From contig NZ_JARGDP010000002.1 of assembly GCF_029210395.1 (NCBI RefSeq), forward strand, positions 54,385 through 118,384: a stretch of 64,000 bases of DNA, read 5' to 3'. Below the pieces are notes generated by a model. The model saw only the letters and a list, made by a program, of their open reading frames with translations, was not told the origin of the DNA and searched no databases. Both the position numbers and the translations under genes were made by a program. This DNA comes from Petrocella sp. FN5. GTDB lineage: Bacteria; Bacillota; Clostridia; Lachnospirales; Vallitaleaceae. This document shows, one piece after another, positions 1 through 9,291 of the stretch. Position 1 is the stretch's first letter, and each line of letters opens with the position of its first letter.

Positions 1-1155
1 CCCCTTAAAAAACCGATTAGTGACGCGATCTTAGACCATGATATAACAGTAGCGTCTGTATTAAGTGGTAACCGTAATTTTGAAGGTCGCATCCATGCTC
101 AAGTAAAAACCAATTACCTAGCATCTCCAATGCTGGTTGTAGCTTATGCCCTTGCCGGTAATGTGAATATTGATATGATGACAGAACCTATAGGTTTTGG
201 TCATGAAGGACAACCCGTTTATTTGAAGGATATATGGCCAACTTCTCTAGAAATCAAAGAAGCAGTAGCAATGGCGGTTAAGCCGGAGATGTTTAGACAA
301 AAGTATGCCGACGTTTTTTCAGGCAATGTAAGGTTTAACAACATTCCTGTACCGGAAGGCGACCTTTATGAATGGGACAAAGACTCAACGTATATTCAAG
401 AACCGCCGTTTTTCATGAACTTGAAAAAAGAGATCTTTGATATAGAAGATATTAAAAGTGCAAAAGTACTAGCCCTTCTGGGTGATTCGGTTACAACGGA
501 TCATATATCACCAGCCGGAAATATCGGTAAAAACAGCCCTGCAGGTGAATATTTAAAAGCCTGTGGTGTAGAACCTCTTGATTTTAATAGTTTTGGTTCC
601 AGACGTGGTAATCATGAGGTAATGATGCGTGGTACCTTTGGAAACATCCGAATACGCAATCAAATTGCGCCAGGCACAGAAGGTAGCTATACAACCTATT
701 TTCCAACAGGCGAAGTGATGTCAATCTATGATGCATCTATGAAGTATCAAGAAGAAGGTAGGCATCTAATTGTTATAGCCGGTAAAGAATACGGTACAGG
801 TAGTTCGAGAGATTGGGCAGCAAAAGGTACTGCTTTGTTAGGTATTCAAGCTGTTATAGCAGAAAGCTATGAGCGGATTCATCGATCTAATTTGGTTGGT
901 ATGGGCATACTACCTTTACAATTTCTAGAGGGTCAAAATGCACAAACGCTTAACTTAAAAGGTACAGAAGTTTATGAGATTAAAGGCCTTAGTAATGATA
1001 TCCAACCAGGCGCTTTAATAGATGTGACGGCCACCTCAGAAGATGGAAAAACCATCTCGTTTAAGGCCAAGGTCAGAATGGATTCAGTAGTGGATCAAGA
1101 ATACTATCGAAACGGTGGTATCCTTCATACAGTCTTAAGGAGAATGATTCATTAA
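1..1155 (+). CDS. acnA: Aconitate hydratase, C-terminal part (5' end outside window)
   Basis: The reading frame is open from base 1 and ends at TAA 1153-1155, so about 384 C-terminal residues are present. It would isomerise citrate and isocitrate through a 4Fe-4S cluster in the cytoplasm. The text contains VLSGNRNFEGR, GDSVTTDHISPAG and the swivel-domain GKEYGTGSSRDWAAKG, all hallmarks of the AcnA/IRP family. The cluster-binding cysteines would lie upstream of the window and cannot be checked. The first ATG at 130 is internal, because the conserved sequence begins before it. A strong terminator follows directly, so the gene ends its own transcription unit and is not part of the purine operon. 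Confidence 0.95.
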   Translation, partial: PLKKPISDAILDHDITVASVLSGNRNFEGRIHAQVKTNYLASPMLVVAYALAGNVNIDMMTEPIGFGHEGQPVYLKDIWPTSLEIKEAVAMAVKPEMFRQKYADVFSGNVRFNNIPVPEGDLYEWDKDSTYIQEPPFFMNLKKEIFDIEDIKSAKVLALLGDSVTTDHISPAGNIGKNSPAGEYLKACGVEPLDFNSFGSRRGNHEVMMRGTFGNIRIRNQIAPGTEGSYTTYFPTGEVMSIYDASMKYQEEGRHLIVIAGKEYGTGSSRDWAAKGTALLGIQAVIAESYERIHRSNLVGMGILPLQFLEGQNAQTLNLKGTEVYEIKGLSNDIQPGALIDVTATSEDGKTISFKAKVRMDSVVDQEYYRNGGILHTVLRRMIH

Positions 1156-1210
1156 AGAGTTTTGTTCACACTTTAACCATTAACTTAACTAAAGTTAGTA
1201 TTTAGATTAT

Positions 1211-1250
1211 AGAAAGCTAGAGCCTATAGGCTCTAGCTTTCTATTTTTTT
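1211..1250 (+). terminator. Rho-independent terminator of the aconitase gene
   Basis: A 16-bp perfect inverted repeat (AGAAAGCTAGAGCCTA and its complement, 1211-1242) is followed by a run of T. It lies 56 bp after the aconitase stop codon. Confidence 0.92.
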
Positions 1251-1426
1251 GTCCTCTAGGAGCGTGTCCAGCAAAGCTAGCCGCTTGCAAATCATACTCT
1301 TGCATTTGCGTCAAGGTCCTTTCCTTTCGAACCGTTCAGAAATATGAGCAGAGCGCTTCTATTAACCTATCTATAATGTGGTTTTGTTAATATTGACTAA
1401 AAATTCAAGCGAAAAATATAAAAAGT

Positions 1427-1456
1427 TTGACAAATAAAATTTAATAGGTGTATAAT
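1427..1456 (+). promoter_or_regulatory. Promoter of the purine operon
   Basis: A perfect TTGACA (1427-1432) is separated by 18 bp from a perfect TATAAT (1451-1456). Transcription would start near 1463, giving a leader of about 135 nt before the first gene. The stretch 1251-1420 before it shows no gene or recognised motif. Confidence 0.8.
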
Positions 1457-1462
1457 AACAGT

Positions 1463-1596
1463 AGGAATATTTAATGAGACTAAACAGACCACAAAGCAAT
1501 AAAAGAGGTAATGGGGCCTTTTATATAAGACAAGTTCTTCTATAAAAGGTTTTTTTGTTACAGACTGTTCTCTATAACCTAGAGTAGGAGGAAACT
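1463..1596 (+). promoter_or_regulatory. Leader with attenuator: terminator and competing antiterminator
   Basis: Within the leader, CCTTTTATA (1517-1525) pairs with TATAAAAGG (1541-1549). A run of seven T (1550-1556) follows, so this is an intrinsic terminator placed before the first gene. ATAAAAGAGG (1499-1508) can instead pair, with one bulged A, with CCTTTTAT (1517-1524), the left arm of the terminator. This is the layout of a transcription attenuator. The ligand or protein that would choose between the two folds is unknown; I could not match the leader to the classical purine riboswitch. Confidence 0.65.
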
Positions 1597-2166
1597 ATGT
1601 GTGATGGTATTGTATTAGCCGGAGGGTTTTCCAGCAGAACGCAAATGAATAAAATGGAGTTGCCTATAAAAGGAGAACCGATTTTACGCATAGTTGTCAT
1701 GACATTACAACAATGTTGTGACAACATTGTTGTTGTAGGTGGTCATTATTATAATGAAGTTGCGAAAATGCTAAAAGATATGGAACGAGTAAAAGTTGTA
1801 AATAACCCTAATTATAATGAGGGTATGTTCAGTTCTGTTTTAACAGGCGTGGCTTATATGACTCGAGATTTTATTTTGATTCCCGGTGACTATCCACTCA
1901 TTCGAGAATCGACCTATAAAAGTATTATTGAGACTAAAGGCGAGATGGTTGTACCGACTTATAAAGGACGGAAAGGTCATCCGATACTCATTAGGCAACA
2001 TTTGATTCACCCCTTGCTCATGGAATCACCATTATCCAATTTAAAGAAATTCAGAGACCGATATCAAGTGACCTACTTACCTGTTGAGGACGAAGGTATA
2101 CTTATGGATATAGACACAATCGAAGATTATGAAAATATGAAAGCACAAATAGAAGGGGGTTATTGA
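1597..2166 (+). CDS. MocA/MobA-like molybdenum cofactor nucleotidyltransferase
   Basis: This 189-residue NTP-transferase-fold protein begins with the nucleotide-binding loop LAGGFSSRTQMNK, a variant of the usual LAAGxSxRMGxxK. It has an acidic motif, PGDYPLI, near residue 100. The family attaches CMP or GMP to molybdopterin. MocA-type members make the cytosine dinucleotide cofactor used by xanthine-dehydrogenase-type enzymes, which fits its place as first gene before an XDH trio. The start follows GTAGGAGGAAACT. Whether CTP or GTP is the donor cannot be read from the sequence. Confidence 0.8.
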   Translation: MCDGIVLAGGFSSRTQMNKMELPIKGEPILRIVVMTLQQCCDNIVVVGGHYYNEVAKMLKDMERVKVVNNPNYNEGMFSSVLTGVAYMTRDFILIPGDYPLIRESTYKSIIETKGEMVVPTYKGRKGHPILIRQHLIHPLLMESPLSNLKKFRDRYQVTYLPVEDEGILMDIDTIEDYENMKAQIEGGY

Positions 2167-2167
2167 T

Positions 2168-2971
2168 TTGAAGATTAAAGCTTACACAATGCCTAATGAT
2201 TTGGAGGAGGCTTATCAATTACTACAAGAAGAGGATGCTGGGATTATTGCAGGAGGCGCATGGCTTAAGTTGTTACCGAAAACTTTAGCGCCTGCCATTG
2301 ATTTGTCAGGACTCAAGCTGGACACCATTAATGAAACAGAAGAAAACTATACCATTGGAAGCATGGTGACATTAAGACAGATTGAGACACATGGTAGCCT
2401 TCAAACTTATATGAGCGGTGTACTACAGGAAGCCATCTCTCACATCATGGGTGTGCCCATACGCAATATCGCTACTATTGGAGGTACGGTTGCCGGCAGA
2501 TATGGTTTTTCGGATTTATTAACACCCTTACTTGCTCTTAAGGCCAACCTGGTTTTTTATAAAAAAGGTCAGATGACTTTGGAATCTTTTTTAAAAGAAC
2601 CACCAAAGGAAAAAGATATATTGCTTGAAGTTATAATAAAAAAAGAATATGGCAAGGCAAATTACACGACCGTTAAGAAAACCGCAAATGATTTTCCTAT
2701 ATTGAATGTAAGTGTTATGAAGATTGGTAGTCACTTTAGAGTGGCGGTAGGCGCTAGGCCTTCTGTAGCTACTTTGGCAACAAAGACCATGACTTACTTA
2801 AATGAAAGTAAAACATTAACAGAAGAAGTCATTGAAGAAGCGGCTAGGATTGCGGTTGAAGAAATAAAGTTCGGGAGTAATGCCAGAGGTTCTAAAGCTT
2901 ATAGAGCCCAGTTATGTAAGGTTCTGGTAGAAAGAGGTATTAAGGAGGTGGCTTATGAAAATACAAATTAA
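2168..2971 (+). CDS. Molybdenum hydroxylase FAD subunit (XdhB/CoxM type), first trio
   Basis: This 267-residue protein has the FAD-binding fold of the CoxM/XdhB family: an AGGAWLKLL segment near residue 30 (variant of AGGTDLL) and IATIGGTVAG near residue 100, followed by the C-terminal CO-dehydrogenase flavoprotein domain. It would pass electrons between the 2Fe-2S subunit and NAD or another carrier. The listed start is TTG (2168), two bases after the preceding stop, with AGAAGGGGG just upstream. Its 3' end overlaps the next gene by 17 bp. The FAD loops are more divergent than in the second trio's subunit. Confidence 0.87.
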   Translation: MKIKAYTMPNDLEEAYQLLQEEDAGIIAGGAWLKLLPKTLAPAIDLSGLKLDTINETEENYTIGSMVTLRQIETHGSLQTYMSGVLQEAISHIMGVPIRNIATIGGTVAGRYGFSDLLTPLLALKANLVFYKKGQMTLESFLKEPPKEKDILLEVIIKKEYGKANYTTVKKTANDFPILNVSVMKIGSHFRVAVGARPSVATLATKTMTYLNESKTLTEEVIEEAARIAVEEIKFGSNARGSKAYRAQLCKVLVERGIKEVAYENTN

Positions 2972-3410
2972 AGTGAATGGAAAAATTAAGACTTTTGAGG
3001 TGGAACCGGATGAGTATCTGGTGGATACACTAAGAAAGCATCATTATTATAGTGTGAAAAAGGGGTGTGATACATCCTCATGTGGCGTGTGTACAGTCCT
3101 TCTTGATGGTAAACCTATTGCCTCATGTAGCTATTTATCTGTAAAAGCAAACGGACATGCTGTGACCACCGTTGAAGCCATTGAAGAAGAGGCAACATAT
3201 TTGGCGGAGCTTTTTGGAAAAGAAGGCGCTGATCAGTGCGGTTTTTGTAACCCGGGATTGGCGCTAACAGTCTATGCGATGAAAAAAGAGTTAGCAAACC
3301 CTACAGATGAAGACATACGCGATTATTTAGTCGGTAATTTATGCCGTTGCTCAGGTTACGTATCTCAACACCGGGCTATTAAAGCTTATATGGAGGTGAG
3401 GAAATTATGA
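2955..3410 (+). CDS. Molybdenum hydroxylase 2Fe-2S subunit, first trio
   Basis: This 151-residue subunit carries two [2Fe-2S] clusters. The N-terminal plant-type ferredoxin domain has cysteines 38, 43, 46 and 58 (GCDTSSCGVC). The C-terminal four-helix domain has QCGFCNPG and LCRCSGY. Length and motif order match XdhC/CoxS-type subunits. It overlaps both neighbours by a few codons, so translation is probably coupled. Note that E. coli calls this subunit XdhC, which is not the same family as the XdhC accessory factor two genes downstream. Confidence 0.92.
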   Translation: MKIQIKVNGKIKTFEVEPDEYLVDTLRKHHYYSVKKGCDTSSCGVCTVLLDGKPIASCSYLSVKANGHAVTTVEAIEEEATYLAELFGKEGADQCGFCNPGLALTVYAMKKELANPTDEDIRDYLVGNLCRCSGYVSQHRAIKAYMEVRKL

Positions 3411-5719
3411 AATGTGTAAACCATAATACAGGTTCAATAGACGGAAAAGGACTCATGCTGGGGCGGTCTGCTTACACCAATGATTTGGCAGACCCTAATG
3501 CTTTAACGGTTAAGGTTTTAAGAAGTCCTCATCCCCATGCAAAAATACGAAATATTGATATTAGGAAAGCCTTGTTACTTGAAGGCGTAGAATGCGTTTT
3601 AACTTATAAGGACTTCAAAAGAATACCGGTTACACGTGCCGGACAAGGGTATCCTGAGCCTTCACCTCACGATAAGTTTGTACTTGATTCTGTAGTTAGG
3701 TATGTGGGTGATGATGTAGCTATTGTAGCTGCAGAAACAGAAGCCATAGCCAGTAGAGCGCTTGAGTTGATTCACGTTGACTACGAGATTCTTGAACCTA
3801 TTTTGGACTTTGAAAAAGCTTATGAAAATGAAAGTATCATACATCCTGAACCGGAAATTCATGAAATGTTTCCTATTGGCTTTGAGCCACAAAAAAATGT
3901 AGCTGCATCCTACCACATGGAAATTGGCTCAGTTGATGAGATTTTGAAGCATTGTGATGTTACCGTATCAACATCTCATTATACCCAAGCCCAAGCCCAT
4001 GTCATGATGGAACCCCATACAGCTAATGCCAGGTTGGACTTTCAAGATCGTCTGGTCATATACTCATCCACCCAAACACCCTTTCATGCCAGAAGAATTG
4101 TTTCACAAGCCCTTGAAATTCCCATGAGTAGAATAAGGGTTATCAAACCTAGAATCGGAGGCGGTTTTGGCGGCAAGCAATGTTTGCATGGTGAATTCTT
4201 TGTTGCAGCTGTGACCTTGAAAACCAAAAAGCCTTGCAAACTTGTGTATACCAGGAAAGAAGTTTTTGAATCCAGTTATTCAAGACATCCTATGCGTATT
4301 GATGTCACCTTGGGGTCAACAAAAGATGGAAAACTAAAAGCCCTTGATGTAAAGGTTCTTTCTGATACAGGTGCTTATGGTGAGCATGCACTCACTGTAT
4401 TTATGGTAGCAGGCGCAAAGACATTGCCACTGTATAATAAAGTTGAAGCGGTTCGTTTTGGTGGTAGAGTTGTCTATACCAATCACACACCGGGAGGTGC
4501 TTTTAGAGGCTATGGTGCTATACAAGGTAACTTTGCGGTGGAATCTGCTGTAGACCAATTATGTGAAAAACTAGGTATGGATCCAATCAAGTTCAGACAA
4601 AATAATATGATTGCTGAGGGCGAAACCTCTCCGGTCTTTGCAAAAATGGGCGAAGGTACTGAGGGTACAGCTATGAATATGGATAGCTGTAAATTAGATT
4701 ACTGTGTCAATCGAGGCATGGAACTCATTGGTTGGAAAGATAAATACCCAAGAAAAACAATTTCTAAGACAAAAGTAAGAAGTGTAGGTATGTGTCTTGC
4801 TATGCAAGGATCTGGTATACCTTATATTGATATGGGCTCGGCTATCATTAAGCTTAATGATACTGGTTTTTATAACTTAATGGTAGGTGCTACAGATATT
4901 GGACAAGGAAGTGATACCATCTTGGCACAGATTGCAGCGGAGAGCTTAAAAACAACCATTGATAAAATCATCGTCTATTCCTCGGATTCAGATTTAACAC
5001 CTTTTGATACTGGTGCCTATGCTTCAAGTACAACCTACGTATCCGGAAATGCAGTAAAAAAAGCTGCGGATCAGATGCTTGAAATGATTGTTGAAGAAGG
5101 TGCAAAGGCTCTAAAGGTTAGACCGGAAGACATACACTTTGATGGTGACGTATTAACAGTTAAAGAAACCGATACATCTATGACTTTGGAATCATTATCC
5201 AATCGACTCTTTTATAATGAAGATCAAAAACAATTGGTAGCTACGCATTCATATGTAGGTACAAAGTCACCACCACCTTTTATGGCGGGCTTTGCTGAAG
5301 TCGAAGTGGACCTTGAAACAGGCGCGTTTAAAGTGTTGGATTATGTCGCTGTGGTGGATTGTGGTACTACCATCAATCCAAGCTTAGCGAAAGTCCAAGT
5401 AGAAGGAGGCATCCTTCAAGGCTTAGGTATGGCAATGTTTGAAGAGGTTATTTACAATAAAAACGGTAGCCTCATTACCAATAATCTAATGAACTACCGA
5501 ATACCAACCCGTAAAGAAGTCACGAACATACGCGTTGAATTTGCTGACAGTTATGAAGCATCCGGTCCTTATGGTGCCAAATCTGTTGGAGAGATTGGTA
5601 TTGACACACCACCGGCTGTTATTGCCAATGCTATATATAATGCGATTGGTGTTAGAATAAATAGCCTACCTATTACATCCGAAAAGGTATGGGCAGCGAT
5701 TCATAGTAAGGAAATATAA
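3407..5719 (+). CDS. Molybdenum hydroxylase large (Mo) subunit, first trio
   Basis: This 770-residue catalytic subunit has the xanthine dehydrogenase family order: an N-terminal a/b hammerhead domain, then molybdopterin-binding segments GGGFGGKQ (about 251), GGAFRGYG (about 364) and DIGQGSD (about 497), and the C-terminal GAKSVGEIG (about 723) that carries the expected catalytic glutamate. The substrate is probably a purine or related heterocycle, judged from adenine deaminase, SsnA and HyuA in the same operon. No in-frame TGA suggests selenocysteine, but selenium as a labile cofactor cannot be excluded. The start overlaps the preceding stop (TTATGA). Confidence 0.92.
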   Translation: MKCVNHNTGSIDGKGLMLGRSAYTNDLADPNALTVKVLRSPHPHAKIRNIDIRKALLLEGVECVLTYKDFKRIPVTRAGQGYPEPSPHDKFVLDSVVRYVGDDVAIVAAETEAIASRALELIHVDYEILEPILDFEKAYENESIIHPEPEIHEMFPIGFEPQKNVAASYHMEIGSVDEILKHCDVTVSTSHYTQAQAHVMMEPHTANARLDFQDRLVIYSSTQTPFHARRIVSQALEIPMSRIRVIKPRIGGGFGGKQCLHGEFFVAAVTLKTKKPCKLVYTRKEVFESSYSRHPMRIDVTLGSTKDGKLKALDVKVLSDTGAYGEHALTVFMVAGAKTLPLYNKVEAVRFGGRVVYTNHTPGGAFRGYGAIQGNFAVESAVDQLCEKLGMDPIKFRQNNMIAEGETSPVFAKMGEGTEGTAMNMDSCKLDYCVNRGMELIGWKDKYPRKTISKTKVRSVGMCLAMQGSGIPYIDMGSAIIKLNDTGFYNLMVGATDIGQGSDTILAQIAAESLKTTIDKIIVYSSDSDLTPFDTGAYASSTTYVSGNAVKKAADQMLEMIVEEGAKALKVRPEDIHFDGDVLTVKETDTSMTLESLSNRLFYNEDQKQLVATHSYVGTKSPPPFMAGFAEVEVDLETGAFKVLDYVAVVDCGTTINPSLAKVQVEGGILQGLGMAMFEEVIYNKNGSLITNNLMNYRIPTRKEVTNIRVEFADSYEASGPYGAKSVGEIGIDTPPAVIANAIYNAIGVRINSLPITSEKVWAAIHSKEI

Positions 5720-5750
5720 TGAAAAGCATGAAGGAAGGACTATAAGAATC

Positions 5751-6578
5751 ATGGACATATATGAGGAAATCATAAAAATGAAGAAGGCCAATGAACCTTG
5801 TATGACGGTGACAGTTGTTGAAAAAATAGGAGACGGTCCGGTAGAGCTAGGTAAAAAAATGTTGGTAGGTGGTAGTGGTAAGCTCATAGGCACTGTCGGT
5901 GGTGGCGCCCTAGAACACCTTGCCATAGAAACTTGTAAAGACTTAATAAAAATTCGGAAAAGTCAAATGGAAAAATACCTTTTAAAAGAGGGTGAGATAG
6001 TCGATAAGGCAACTACATTGCCTATGACCTGTGGCGGTATTGTTACACTTTTTTACGAGTATATTGGACATGGAGCTCATATCTACCTTTTTGGTGGTGG
6101 ACATGTCAGTCAAGCGCTCTGCAATGTTCTAAAGACCATGAACTTTTATGTGACCGTTATTGATGATCGTAAAGAAGTCGTCGATCAATTTATCGGTGGT
6201 GACAAGGTATATCATCATGACTTTGTGGACTTTATTGAAACGCAAGGTATAACAAAAGGCGCCTACGTGGTGGTGTGCACACCTTCCCATAAGTATGATT
6301 ATGAGGTCATGCATAAAATCATTGAAAAACAATTGGAATTAAAGTACGTAGGCATGCTTTGTTCTAAGAACAAATTGAAGGATTATTTGATAAAGACCCA
6401 TGAAAAATTCGGTCAAAACCTTGACCTAACTAACCACTATGCACCTATTGGTATTGATACCGGTGGCGGTTCGCCGGCAGAGATTGCGATATCTATAAGT
6501 GCAGAAATATTGGCCGTATATTATGATAAAACGGGCAATAAACACATGCGAGATGCCTATTTCGATTTAGAAAAATAG
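5751..6578 (+). CDS. xdhC: XdhC-family molybdenum cofactor maturation factor
   Basis: This 275-residue protein has the XdhC/CoxI N-terminal domain and a Rossmann-like C-terminal domain with FGGGHVSQAL (about 115) and DTGGGSPAEIAISI (about 236). XdhC proteins bind the molybdenum cofactor and deliver its sulfurated form to the apo-hydroxylase. Its place after the Mo subunit fits that chaperone role. One such factor may serve both trios, since no second copy lies in the operon. The start is ATG 5751, after AAGGAAGGAC. Confidence 0.9.
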   Translation: MDIYEEIIKMKKANEPCMTVTVVEKIGDGPVELGKKMLVGGSGKLIGTVGGGALEHLAIETCKDLIKIRKSQMEKYLLKEGEIVDKATTLPMTCGGIVTLFYEYIGHGAHIYLFGGGHVSQALCNVLKTMNFYVTVIDDRKEVVDQFIGGDKVYHHDFVDFIETQGITKGAYVVVCTPSHKYDYEVMHKIIEKQLELKYVGMLCSKNKLKDYLIKTHEKFGQNLDLTNHYAPIGIDTGGGSPAEIAISISAEILAVYYDKTGNKHMRDAYFDLEK

Positions 6579-6596
6579 GTGTAGAAGGAGAAAAAT

Positions 6597-7895
6597 ATGT
6601 ATGATTTGGCAATATTAAACGGACAACTTTATATAGAGGGTAGTCTAAAAAAGCAACATCTCTATATCAATGGGGATCATATTGTTGCCATAAGCGATGA
6701 GGTGCATCAAGCTAGAGAGAATTACGATGCGACGGATAGATGGGTCATGCCGGGTTTAATTGACCCTCATGTTCATTTTGAGTTAGATTGTGGCAAATAT
6801 ACATCTTCAGATGATTTTTACACTGGATCTATAGCGGCGGCATATGGTGGAATAACCACAGTAATAGATTTCCTTGATCCTATATCCAGCGAAAAAGAGT
6901 TGGAAAAGGCCTTCAATAATCGGAATCAACTGGCTAGTAAGTCCATGATTGACTATAAGTTTCATGTTACTGTAAAAGATCCGGTGAATGAAGTAGCATC
7001 TATAGTTGCGACCATGAAAAGTTTAAATCTAAACAGTATCAAATTGTTTACAACCTATTCAGACTCCGGAAGACGCACATATGACGGAGAAATCATTGAG
7101 CTTTTAAAGCTTTCACAGGAAGAAGGTTTTATCGTTTTAGCCCATATAGAAAAAGATGAAAGTATTACCATGGAGCCCAGTTATACAGCAGCTGATTTAC
7201 CCATTAGTAGACCTGAGATGGCTGAAACAGAAGAAGCTTTAAAGCTGGCTGCTATAGCAAAAGAAACGGATGGCCGATTATATATGGTTCATGTTAGCAG
7301 TGGTAATACCTTAGAAGCCTTGGTAAGTAGTTTTTCAGAGATTCTTGGAAAAAACCTTTATCTGGAAAGCTGTCCTCACTACTTTGAATTTAATGAAGAA
7401 CGTTTTGAAGGTAGCCAAGGGCATCTTTATACCATGGCACCACCACTTAGAAGTGAAGCTTCCAGAGAAAAACTCGTTAATGGCTTTGATTATTTGCATA
7501 CAATTGGAACAGACCACTGTTCATTTACAGCCCAACAAAAAAAACAAAAACATCTTTTGGGGATGCCTTTGGGTATAGGTGGTGTTGAACATAGTTTTAG
7601 TTTGATGGCGACCAGATACGGCATAAAAGCGATTGATAAAATGAGTACCATGCCAGCTAAAATATTCGGACTCTATCCTAAAAAAGGAAGTCTTAACGTG
7701 GGAACAGATGCGGATTTAGCCATTTATAACCCTCATATGACCCATAAAATTGAAACAGATCATTCAAAAGCCGGCTATACAGTATATAAGGACATAGAAG
7801 TTAATGGTCAGATTGAAAGTACTTTATGTAAGGGACAGTTTATTATTAAAAACAATTCCCTCGTCATAGGAAGTGTAGGACACTTCATAAGTTAA
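6597..7895 (+). CDS. hyuA: Dihydropyrimidinase/hydantoinase-family cyclic amidohydrolase
   Basis: This 432-residue amidohydrolase has the metal motif DPHVHFE (56-62), a likely carboxylated lysine in SIKLFTTYS (about 149), HVSSG (about 232) and GTDHC (about 305). The family opens cyclic ureides to N-carbamoyl amino acids. In this operon it probably opens a reduced purine-derived ring and supplies a ureido substrate to the carbamoyltransferase near the operon end. The assignment to hydantoinase rather than allantoinase rests on context and general similarity. The start follows AGAAGGAGAAAAAT. Confidence 0.85.
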   Translation: MYDLAILNGQLYIEGSLKKQHLYINGDHIVAISDEVHQARENYDATDRWVMPGLIDPHVHFELDCGKYTSSDDFYTGSIAAAYGGITTVIDFLDPISSEKELEKAFNNRNQLASKSMIDYKFHVTVKDPVNEVASIVATMKSLNLNSIKLFTTYSDSGRRTYDGEIIELLKLSQEEGFIVLAHIEKDESITMEPSYTAADLPISRPEMAETEEALKLAAIAKETDGRLYMVHVSSGNTLEALVSSFSEILGKNLYLESCPHYFEFNEERFEGSQGHLYTMAPPLRSEASREKLVNGFDYLHTIGTDHCSFTAQQKKQKHLLGMPLGIGGVEHSFSLMATRYGIKAIDKMSTMPAKIFGLYPKKGSLNVGTDADLAIYNPHMTHKIETDHSKAGYTVYKDIEVNGQIESTLCKGQFIIKNNSLVIGSVGHFIS

Positions 7896-7971
7896 AGTGG
7901 CAAAAGGCTATAGTTGAACTTACCATATAATATATAGTTGCAAATGTATCAAGGATTAAAGGAGGGTGACC

Positions 7972-9291
7972 ATGATTGCACTAACCCATGTCAATTATTA
8001 TGATTTTAAGACATATGCGAAGGACCAATATATCATTTTTGATGATAAAATAATTGAGGTAGGACCTATGGCGAACTTTGTGAACCAGGATTATGAAGTC
8101 ATAGAGGGTATGGACCAACTGGTTATGCCGAGTTTGATTAATGGTCATCATCATATTTATTCAACCTTTGCAAGGGGCTTGTTATTACCTTTTGACCCTA
8201 AGAATTTCCAAGAAATATTGGACCAGTTGTGGTGGAAGCTAGATGGTAGCCAAGACCTGAACAATGTTTATTACTCCGGCATTGTAAGCGGTATTGAGGG
8301 TGTTAAAAATGGCATCACCACCATCATCGACCATCATGCCAGTGGCTTAGATATTAAAGGTTCATTGGAAACCTTAAAAAAAGCCATATGTGATGAAATT
8401 GGGCTTCGAGGGATATTCTGTTTTGAAAGCAGTGATCGTTTTGATATTGAAGCCTGCATTGAAGAAAATCTAAGCTTTGCCAAGAAATATAAGACCACTA
8501 AAACAGTAGGCCTATTCGGTCTTCATGCAGCAATGTCCTTATCAGAGGAGAGCCTTGCAAAGATTTCAAAAGTCATAGAAGACATACCAATTCATATTCA
8601 TGTGGCTGAAAGTCATATGGACGAAGACTTAAGTATGGAGAGATATGGGGAAAGAATCATACACAGATTGGATCGACACCAACTCTTAAGAGAAAACAGT
8701 CTTTTGGTCCACTGCCTATATATTGATGAGGATGAGGCGCATCTTATTGGTCGAAGAAAATGTACAGTAGCCCTTAATGTCACTTCAAATATGAACAATG
8801 GGGTAGGTTTACCAGACCACGAGCTGTTTGAAAAAGAAGGTATACCGGTTATTATCGGTAATGATGGCATTGGAAGCGGCATAACGCCGGAATGGCTTAA
8901 CTTGAATTTTGCCATGCATCATCGGGACCTCACACCGGTTCGATTCGGTCTAGATCAAGTGCTTAAAATGGTCAATCAAACATATGTTTATGCATCCAGT
9001 ATCCTAGGTTGTAAACTTGGGCGGATTCAAGCAGGTTATGAAGCCGATTTGTTGATGATACCTTATATACCACCAACACCTATGAATAAGGACAATGCCT
9101 TTGGACATGTATGTTTCGGTCTGGCAAATAGCTTTAAACCAAGTTATGTTTGGTGTGGAGGAAAGAAGGTCTTGGATTATTATGAAGTTGAGGATAATCT
9201 TATGAACACCTATAGAGAAGCATCAAAGTCAGCTGAAAAGTTATGGGATAGAGTTCAAAAGACATCCAATTACGAGGGGGGAATAGTATGA
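7972..9291 (+). CDS. ssnA: SsnA-family amidohydrolase (guanine-deaminase-like)
   Basis: This 439-residue protein belongs to the metal-dependent aminohydrolases. It has the HxH pair in NGHHHIYST (about 57), a metal histidine in HIHVAES (about 208) and a metal aspartate in GNDGIGSG (about 298). It matches SsnA in overall text and length. SsnA sits next to hyuA, ygeW, ygeY and xdhD in other bacteria that degrade purines anaerobically; its exact substrate is not settled to my knowledge. I chose ATG 7972 because GGAGG (7961-7965) is correctly spaced from it; a GTG at 7966 is too close. The stop overlaps the next start (ATGA). Confidence 0.85.
   Translation: MIALTHVNYYDFKTYAKDQYIIFDDKIIEVGPMANFVNQDYEVIEGMDQLVMPSLINGHHHIYSTFARGLLLPFDPKNFQEILDQLWWKLDGSQDLNNVYYSGIVSGIEGVKNGITTIIDHHASGLDIKGSLETLKKAICDEIGLRGIFCFESSDRFDIEACIEENLSFAKKYKTTKTVGLFGLHAAMSLSEESLAKISKVIEDIPIHIHVAESHMDEDLSMERYGERIIHRLDRHQLLRENSLLVHCLYIDEDEAHLIGRRKCTVALNVTSNMNNGVGLPDHELFEKEGIPVIIGNDGIGSGITPEWLNLNFAMHHRDLTPVRFGLDQVLKMVNQTYVYASSILGCKLGRIQAGYEADLLMIPYIPPTPMNKDNAFGHVCFGLANSFKPSYVWCGGKKVLDYYEVEDNLMNTYREASKSAEKLWDRVQKTSNYEGGIV

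Noticed and set aside
1251..1420. Possible classical purine riboswitch before the purine operon
   Set aside because: The three-way-junction loops and the conserved pyrimidine-rich core of purine riboswitches are not found; only the terminator/antiterminator pair is supported.
7896..7971. Internal promoter before ssnA
   Set aside because: A TATAAT is present near 7926 but no -35 box stands at a suitable distance, and the gap is only 76 bp.
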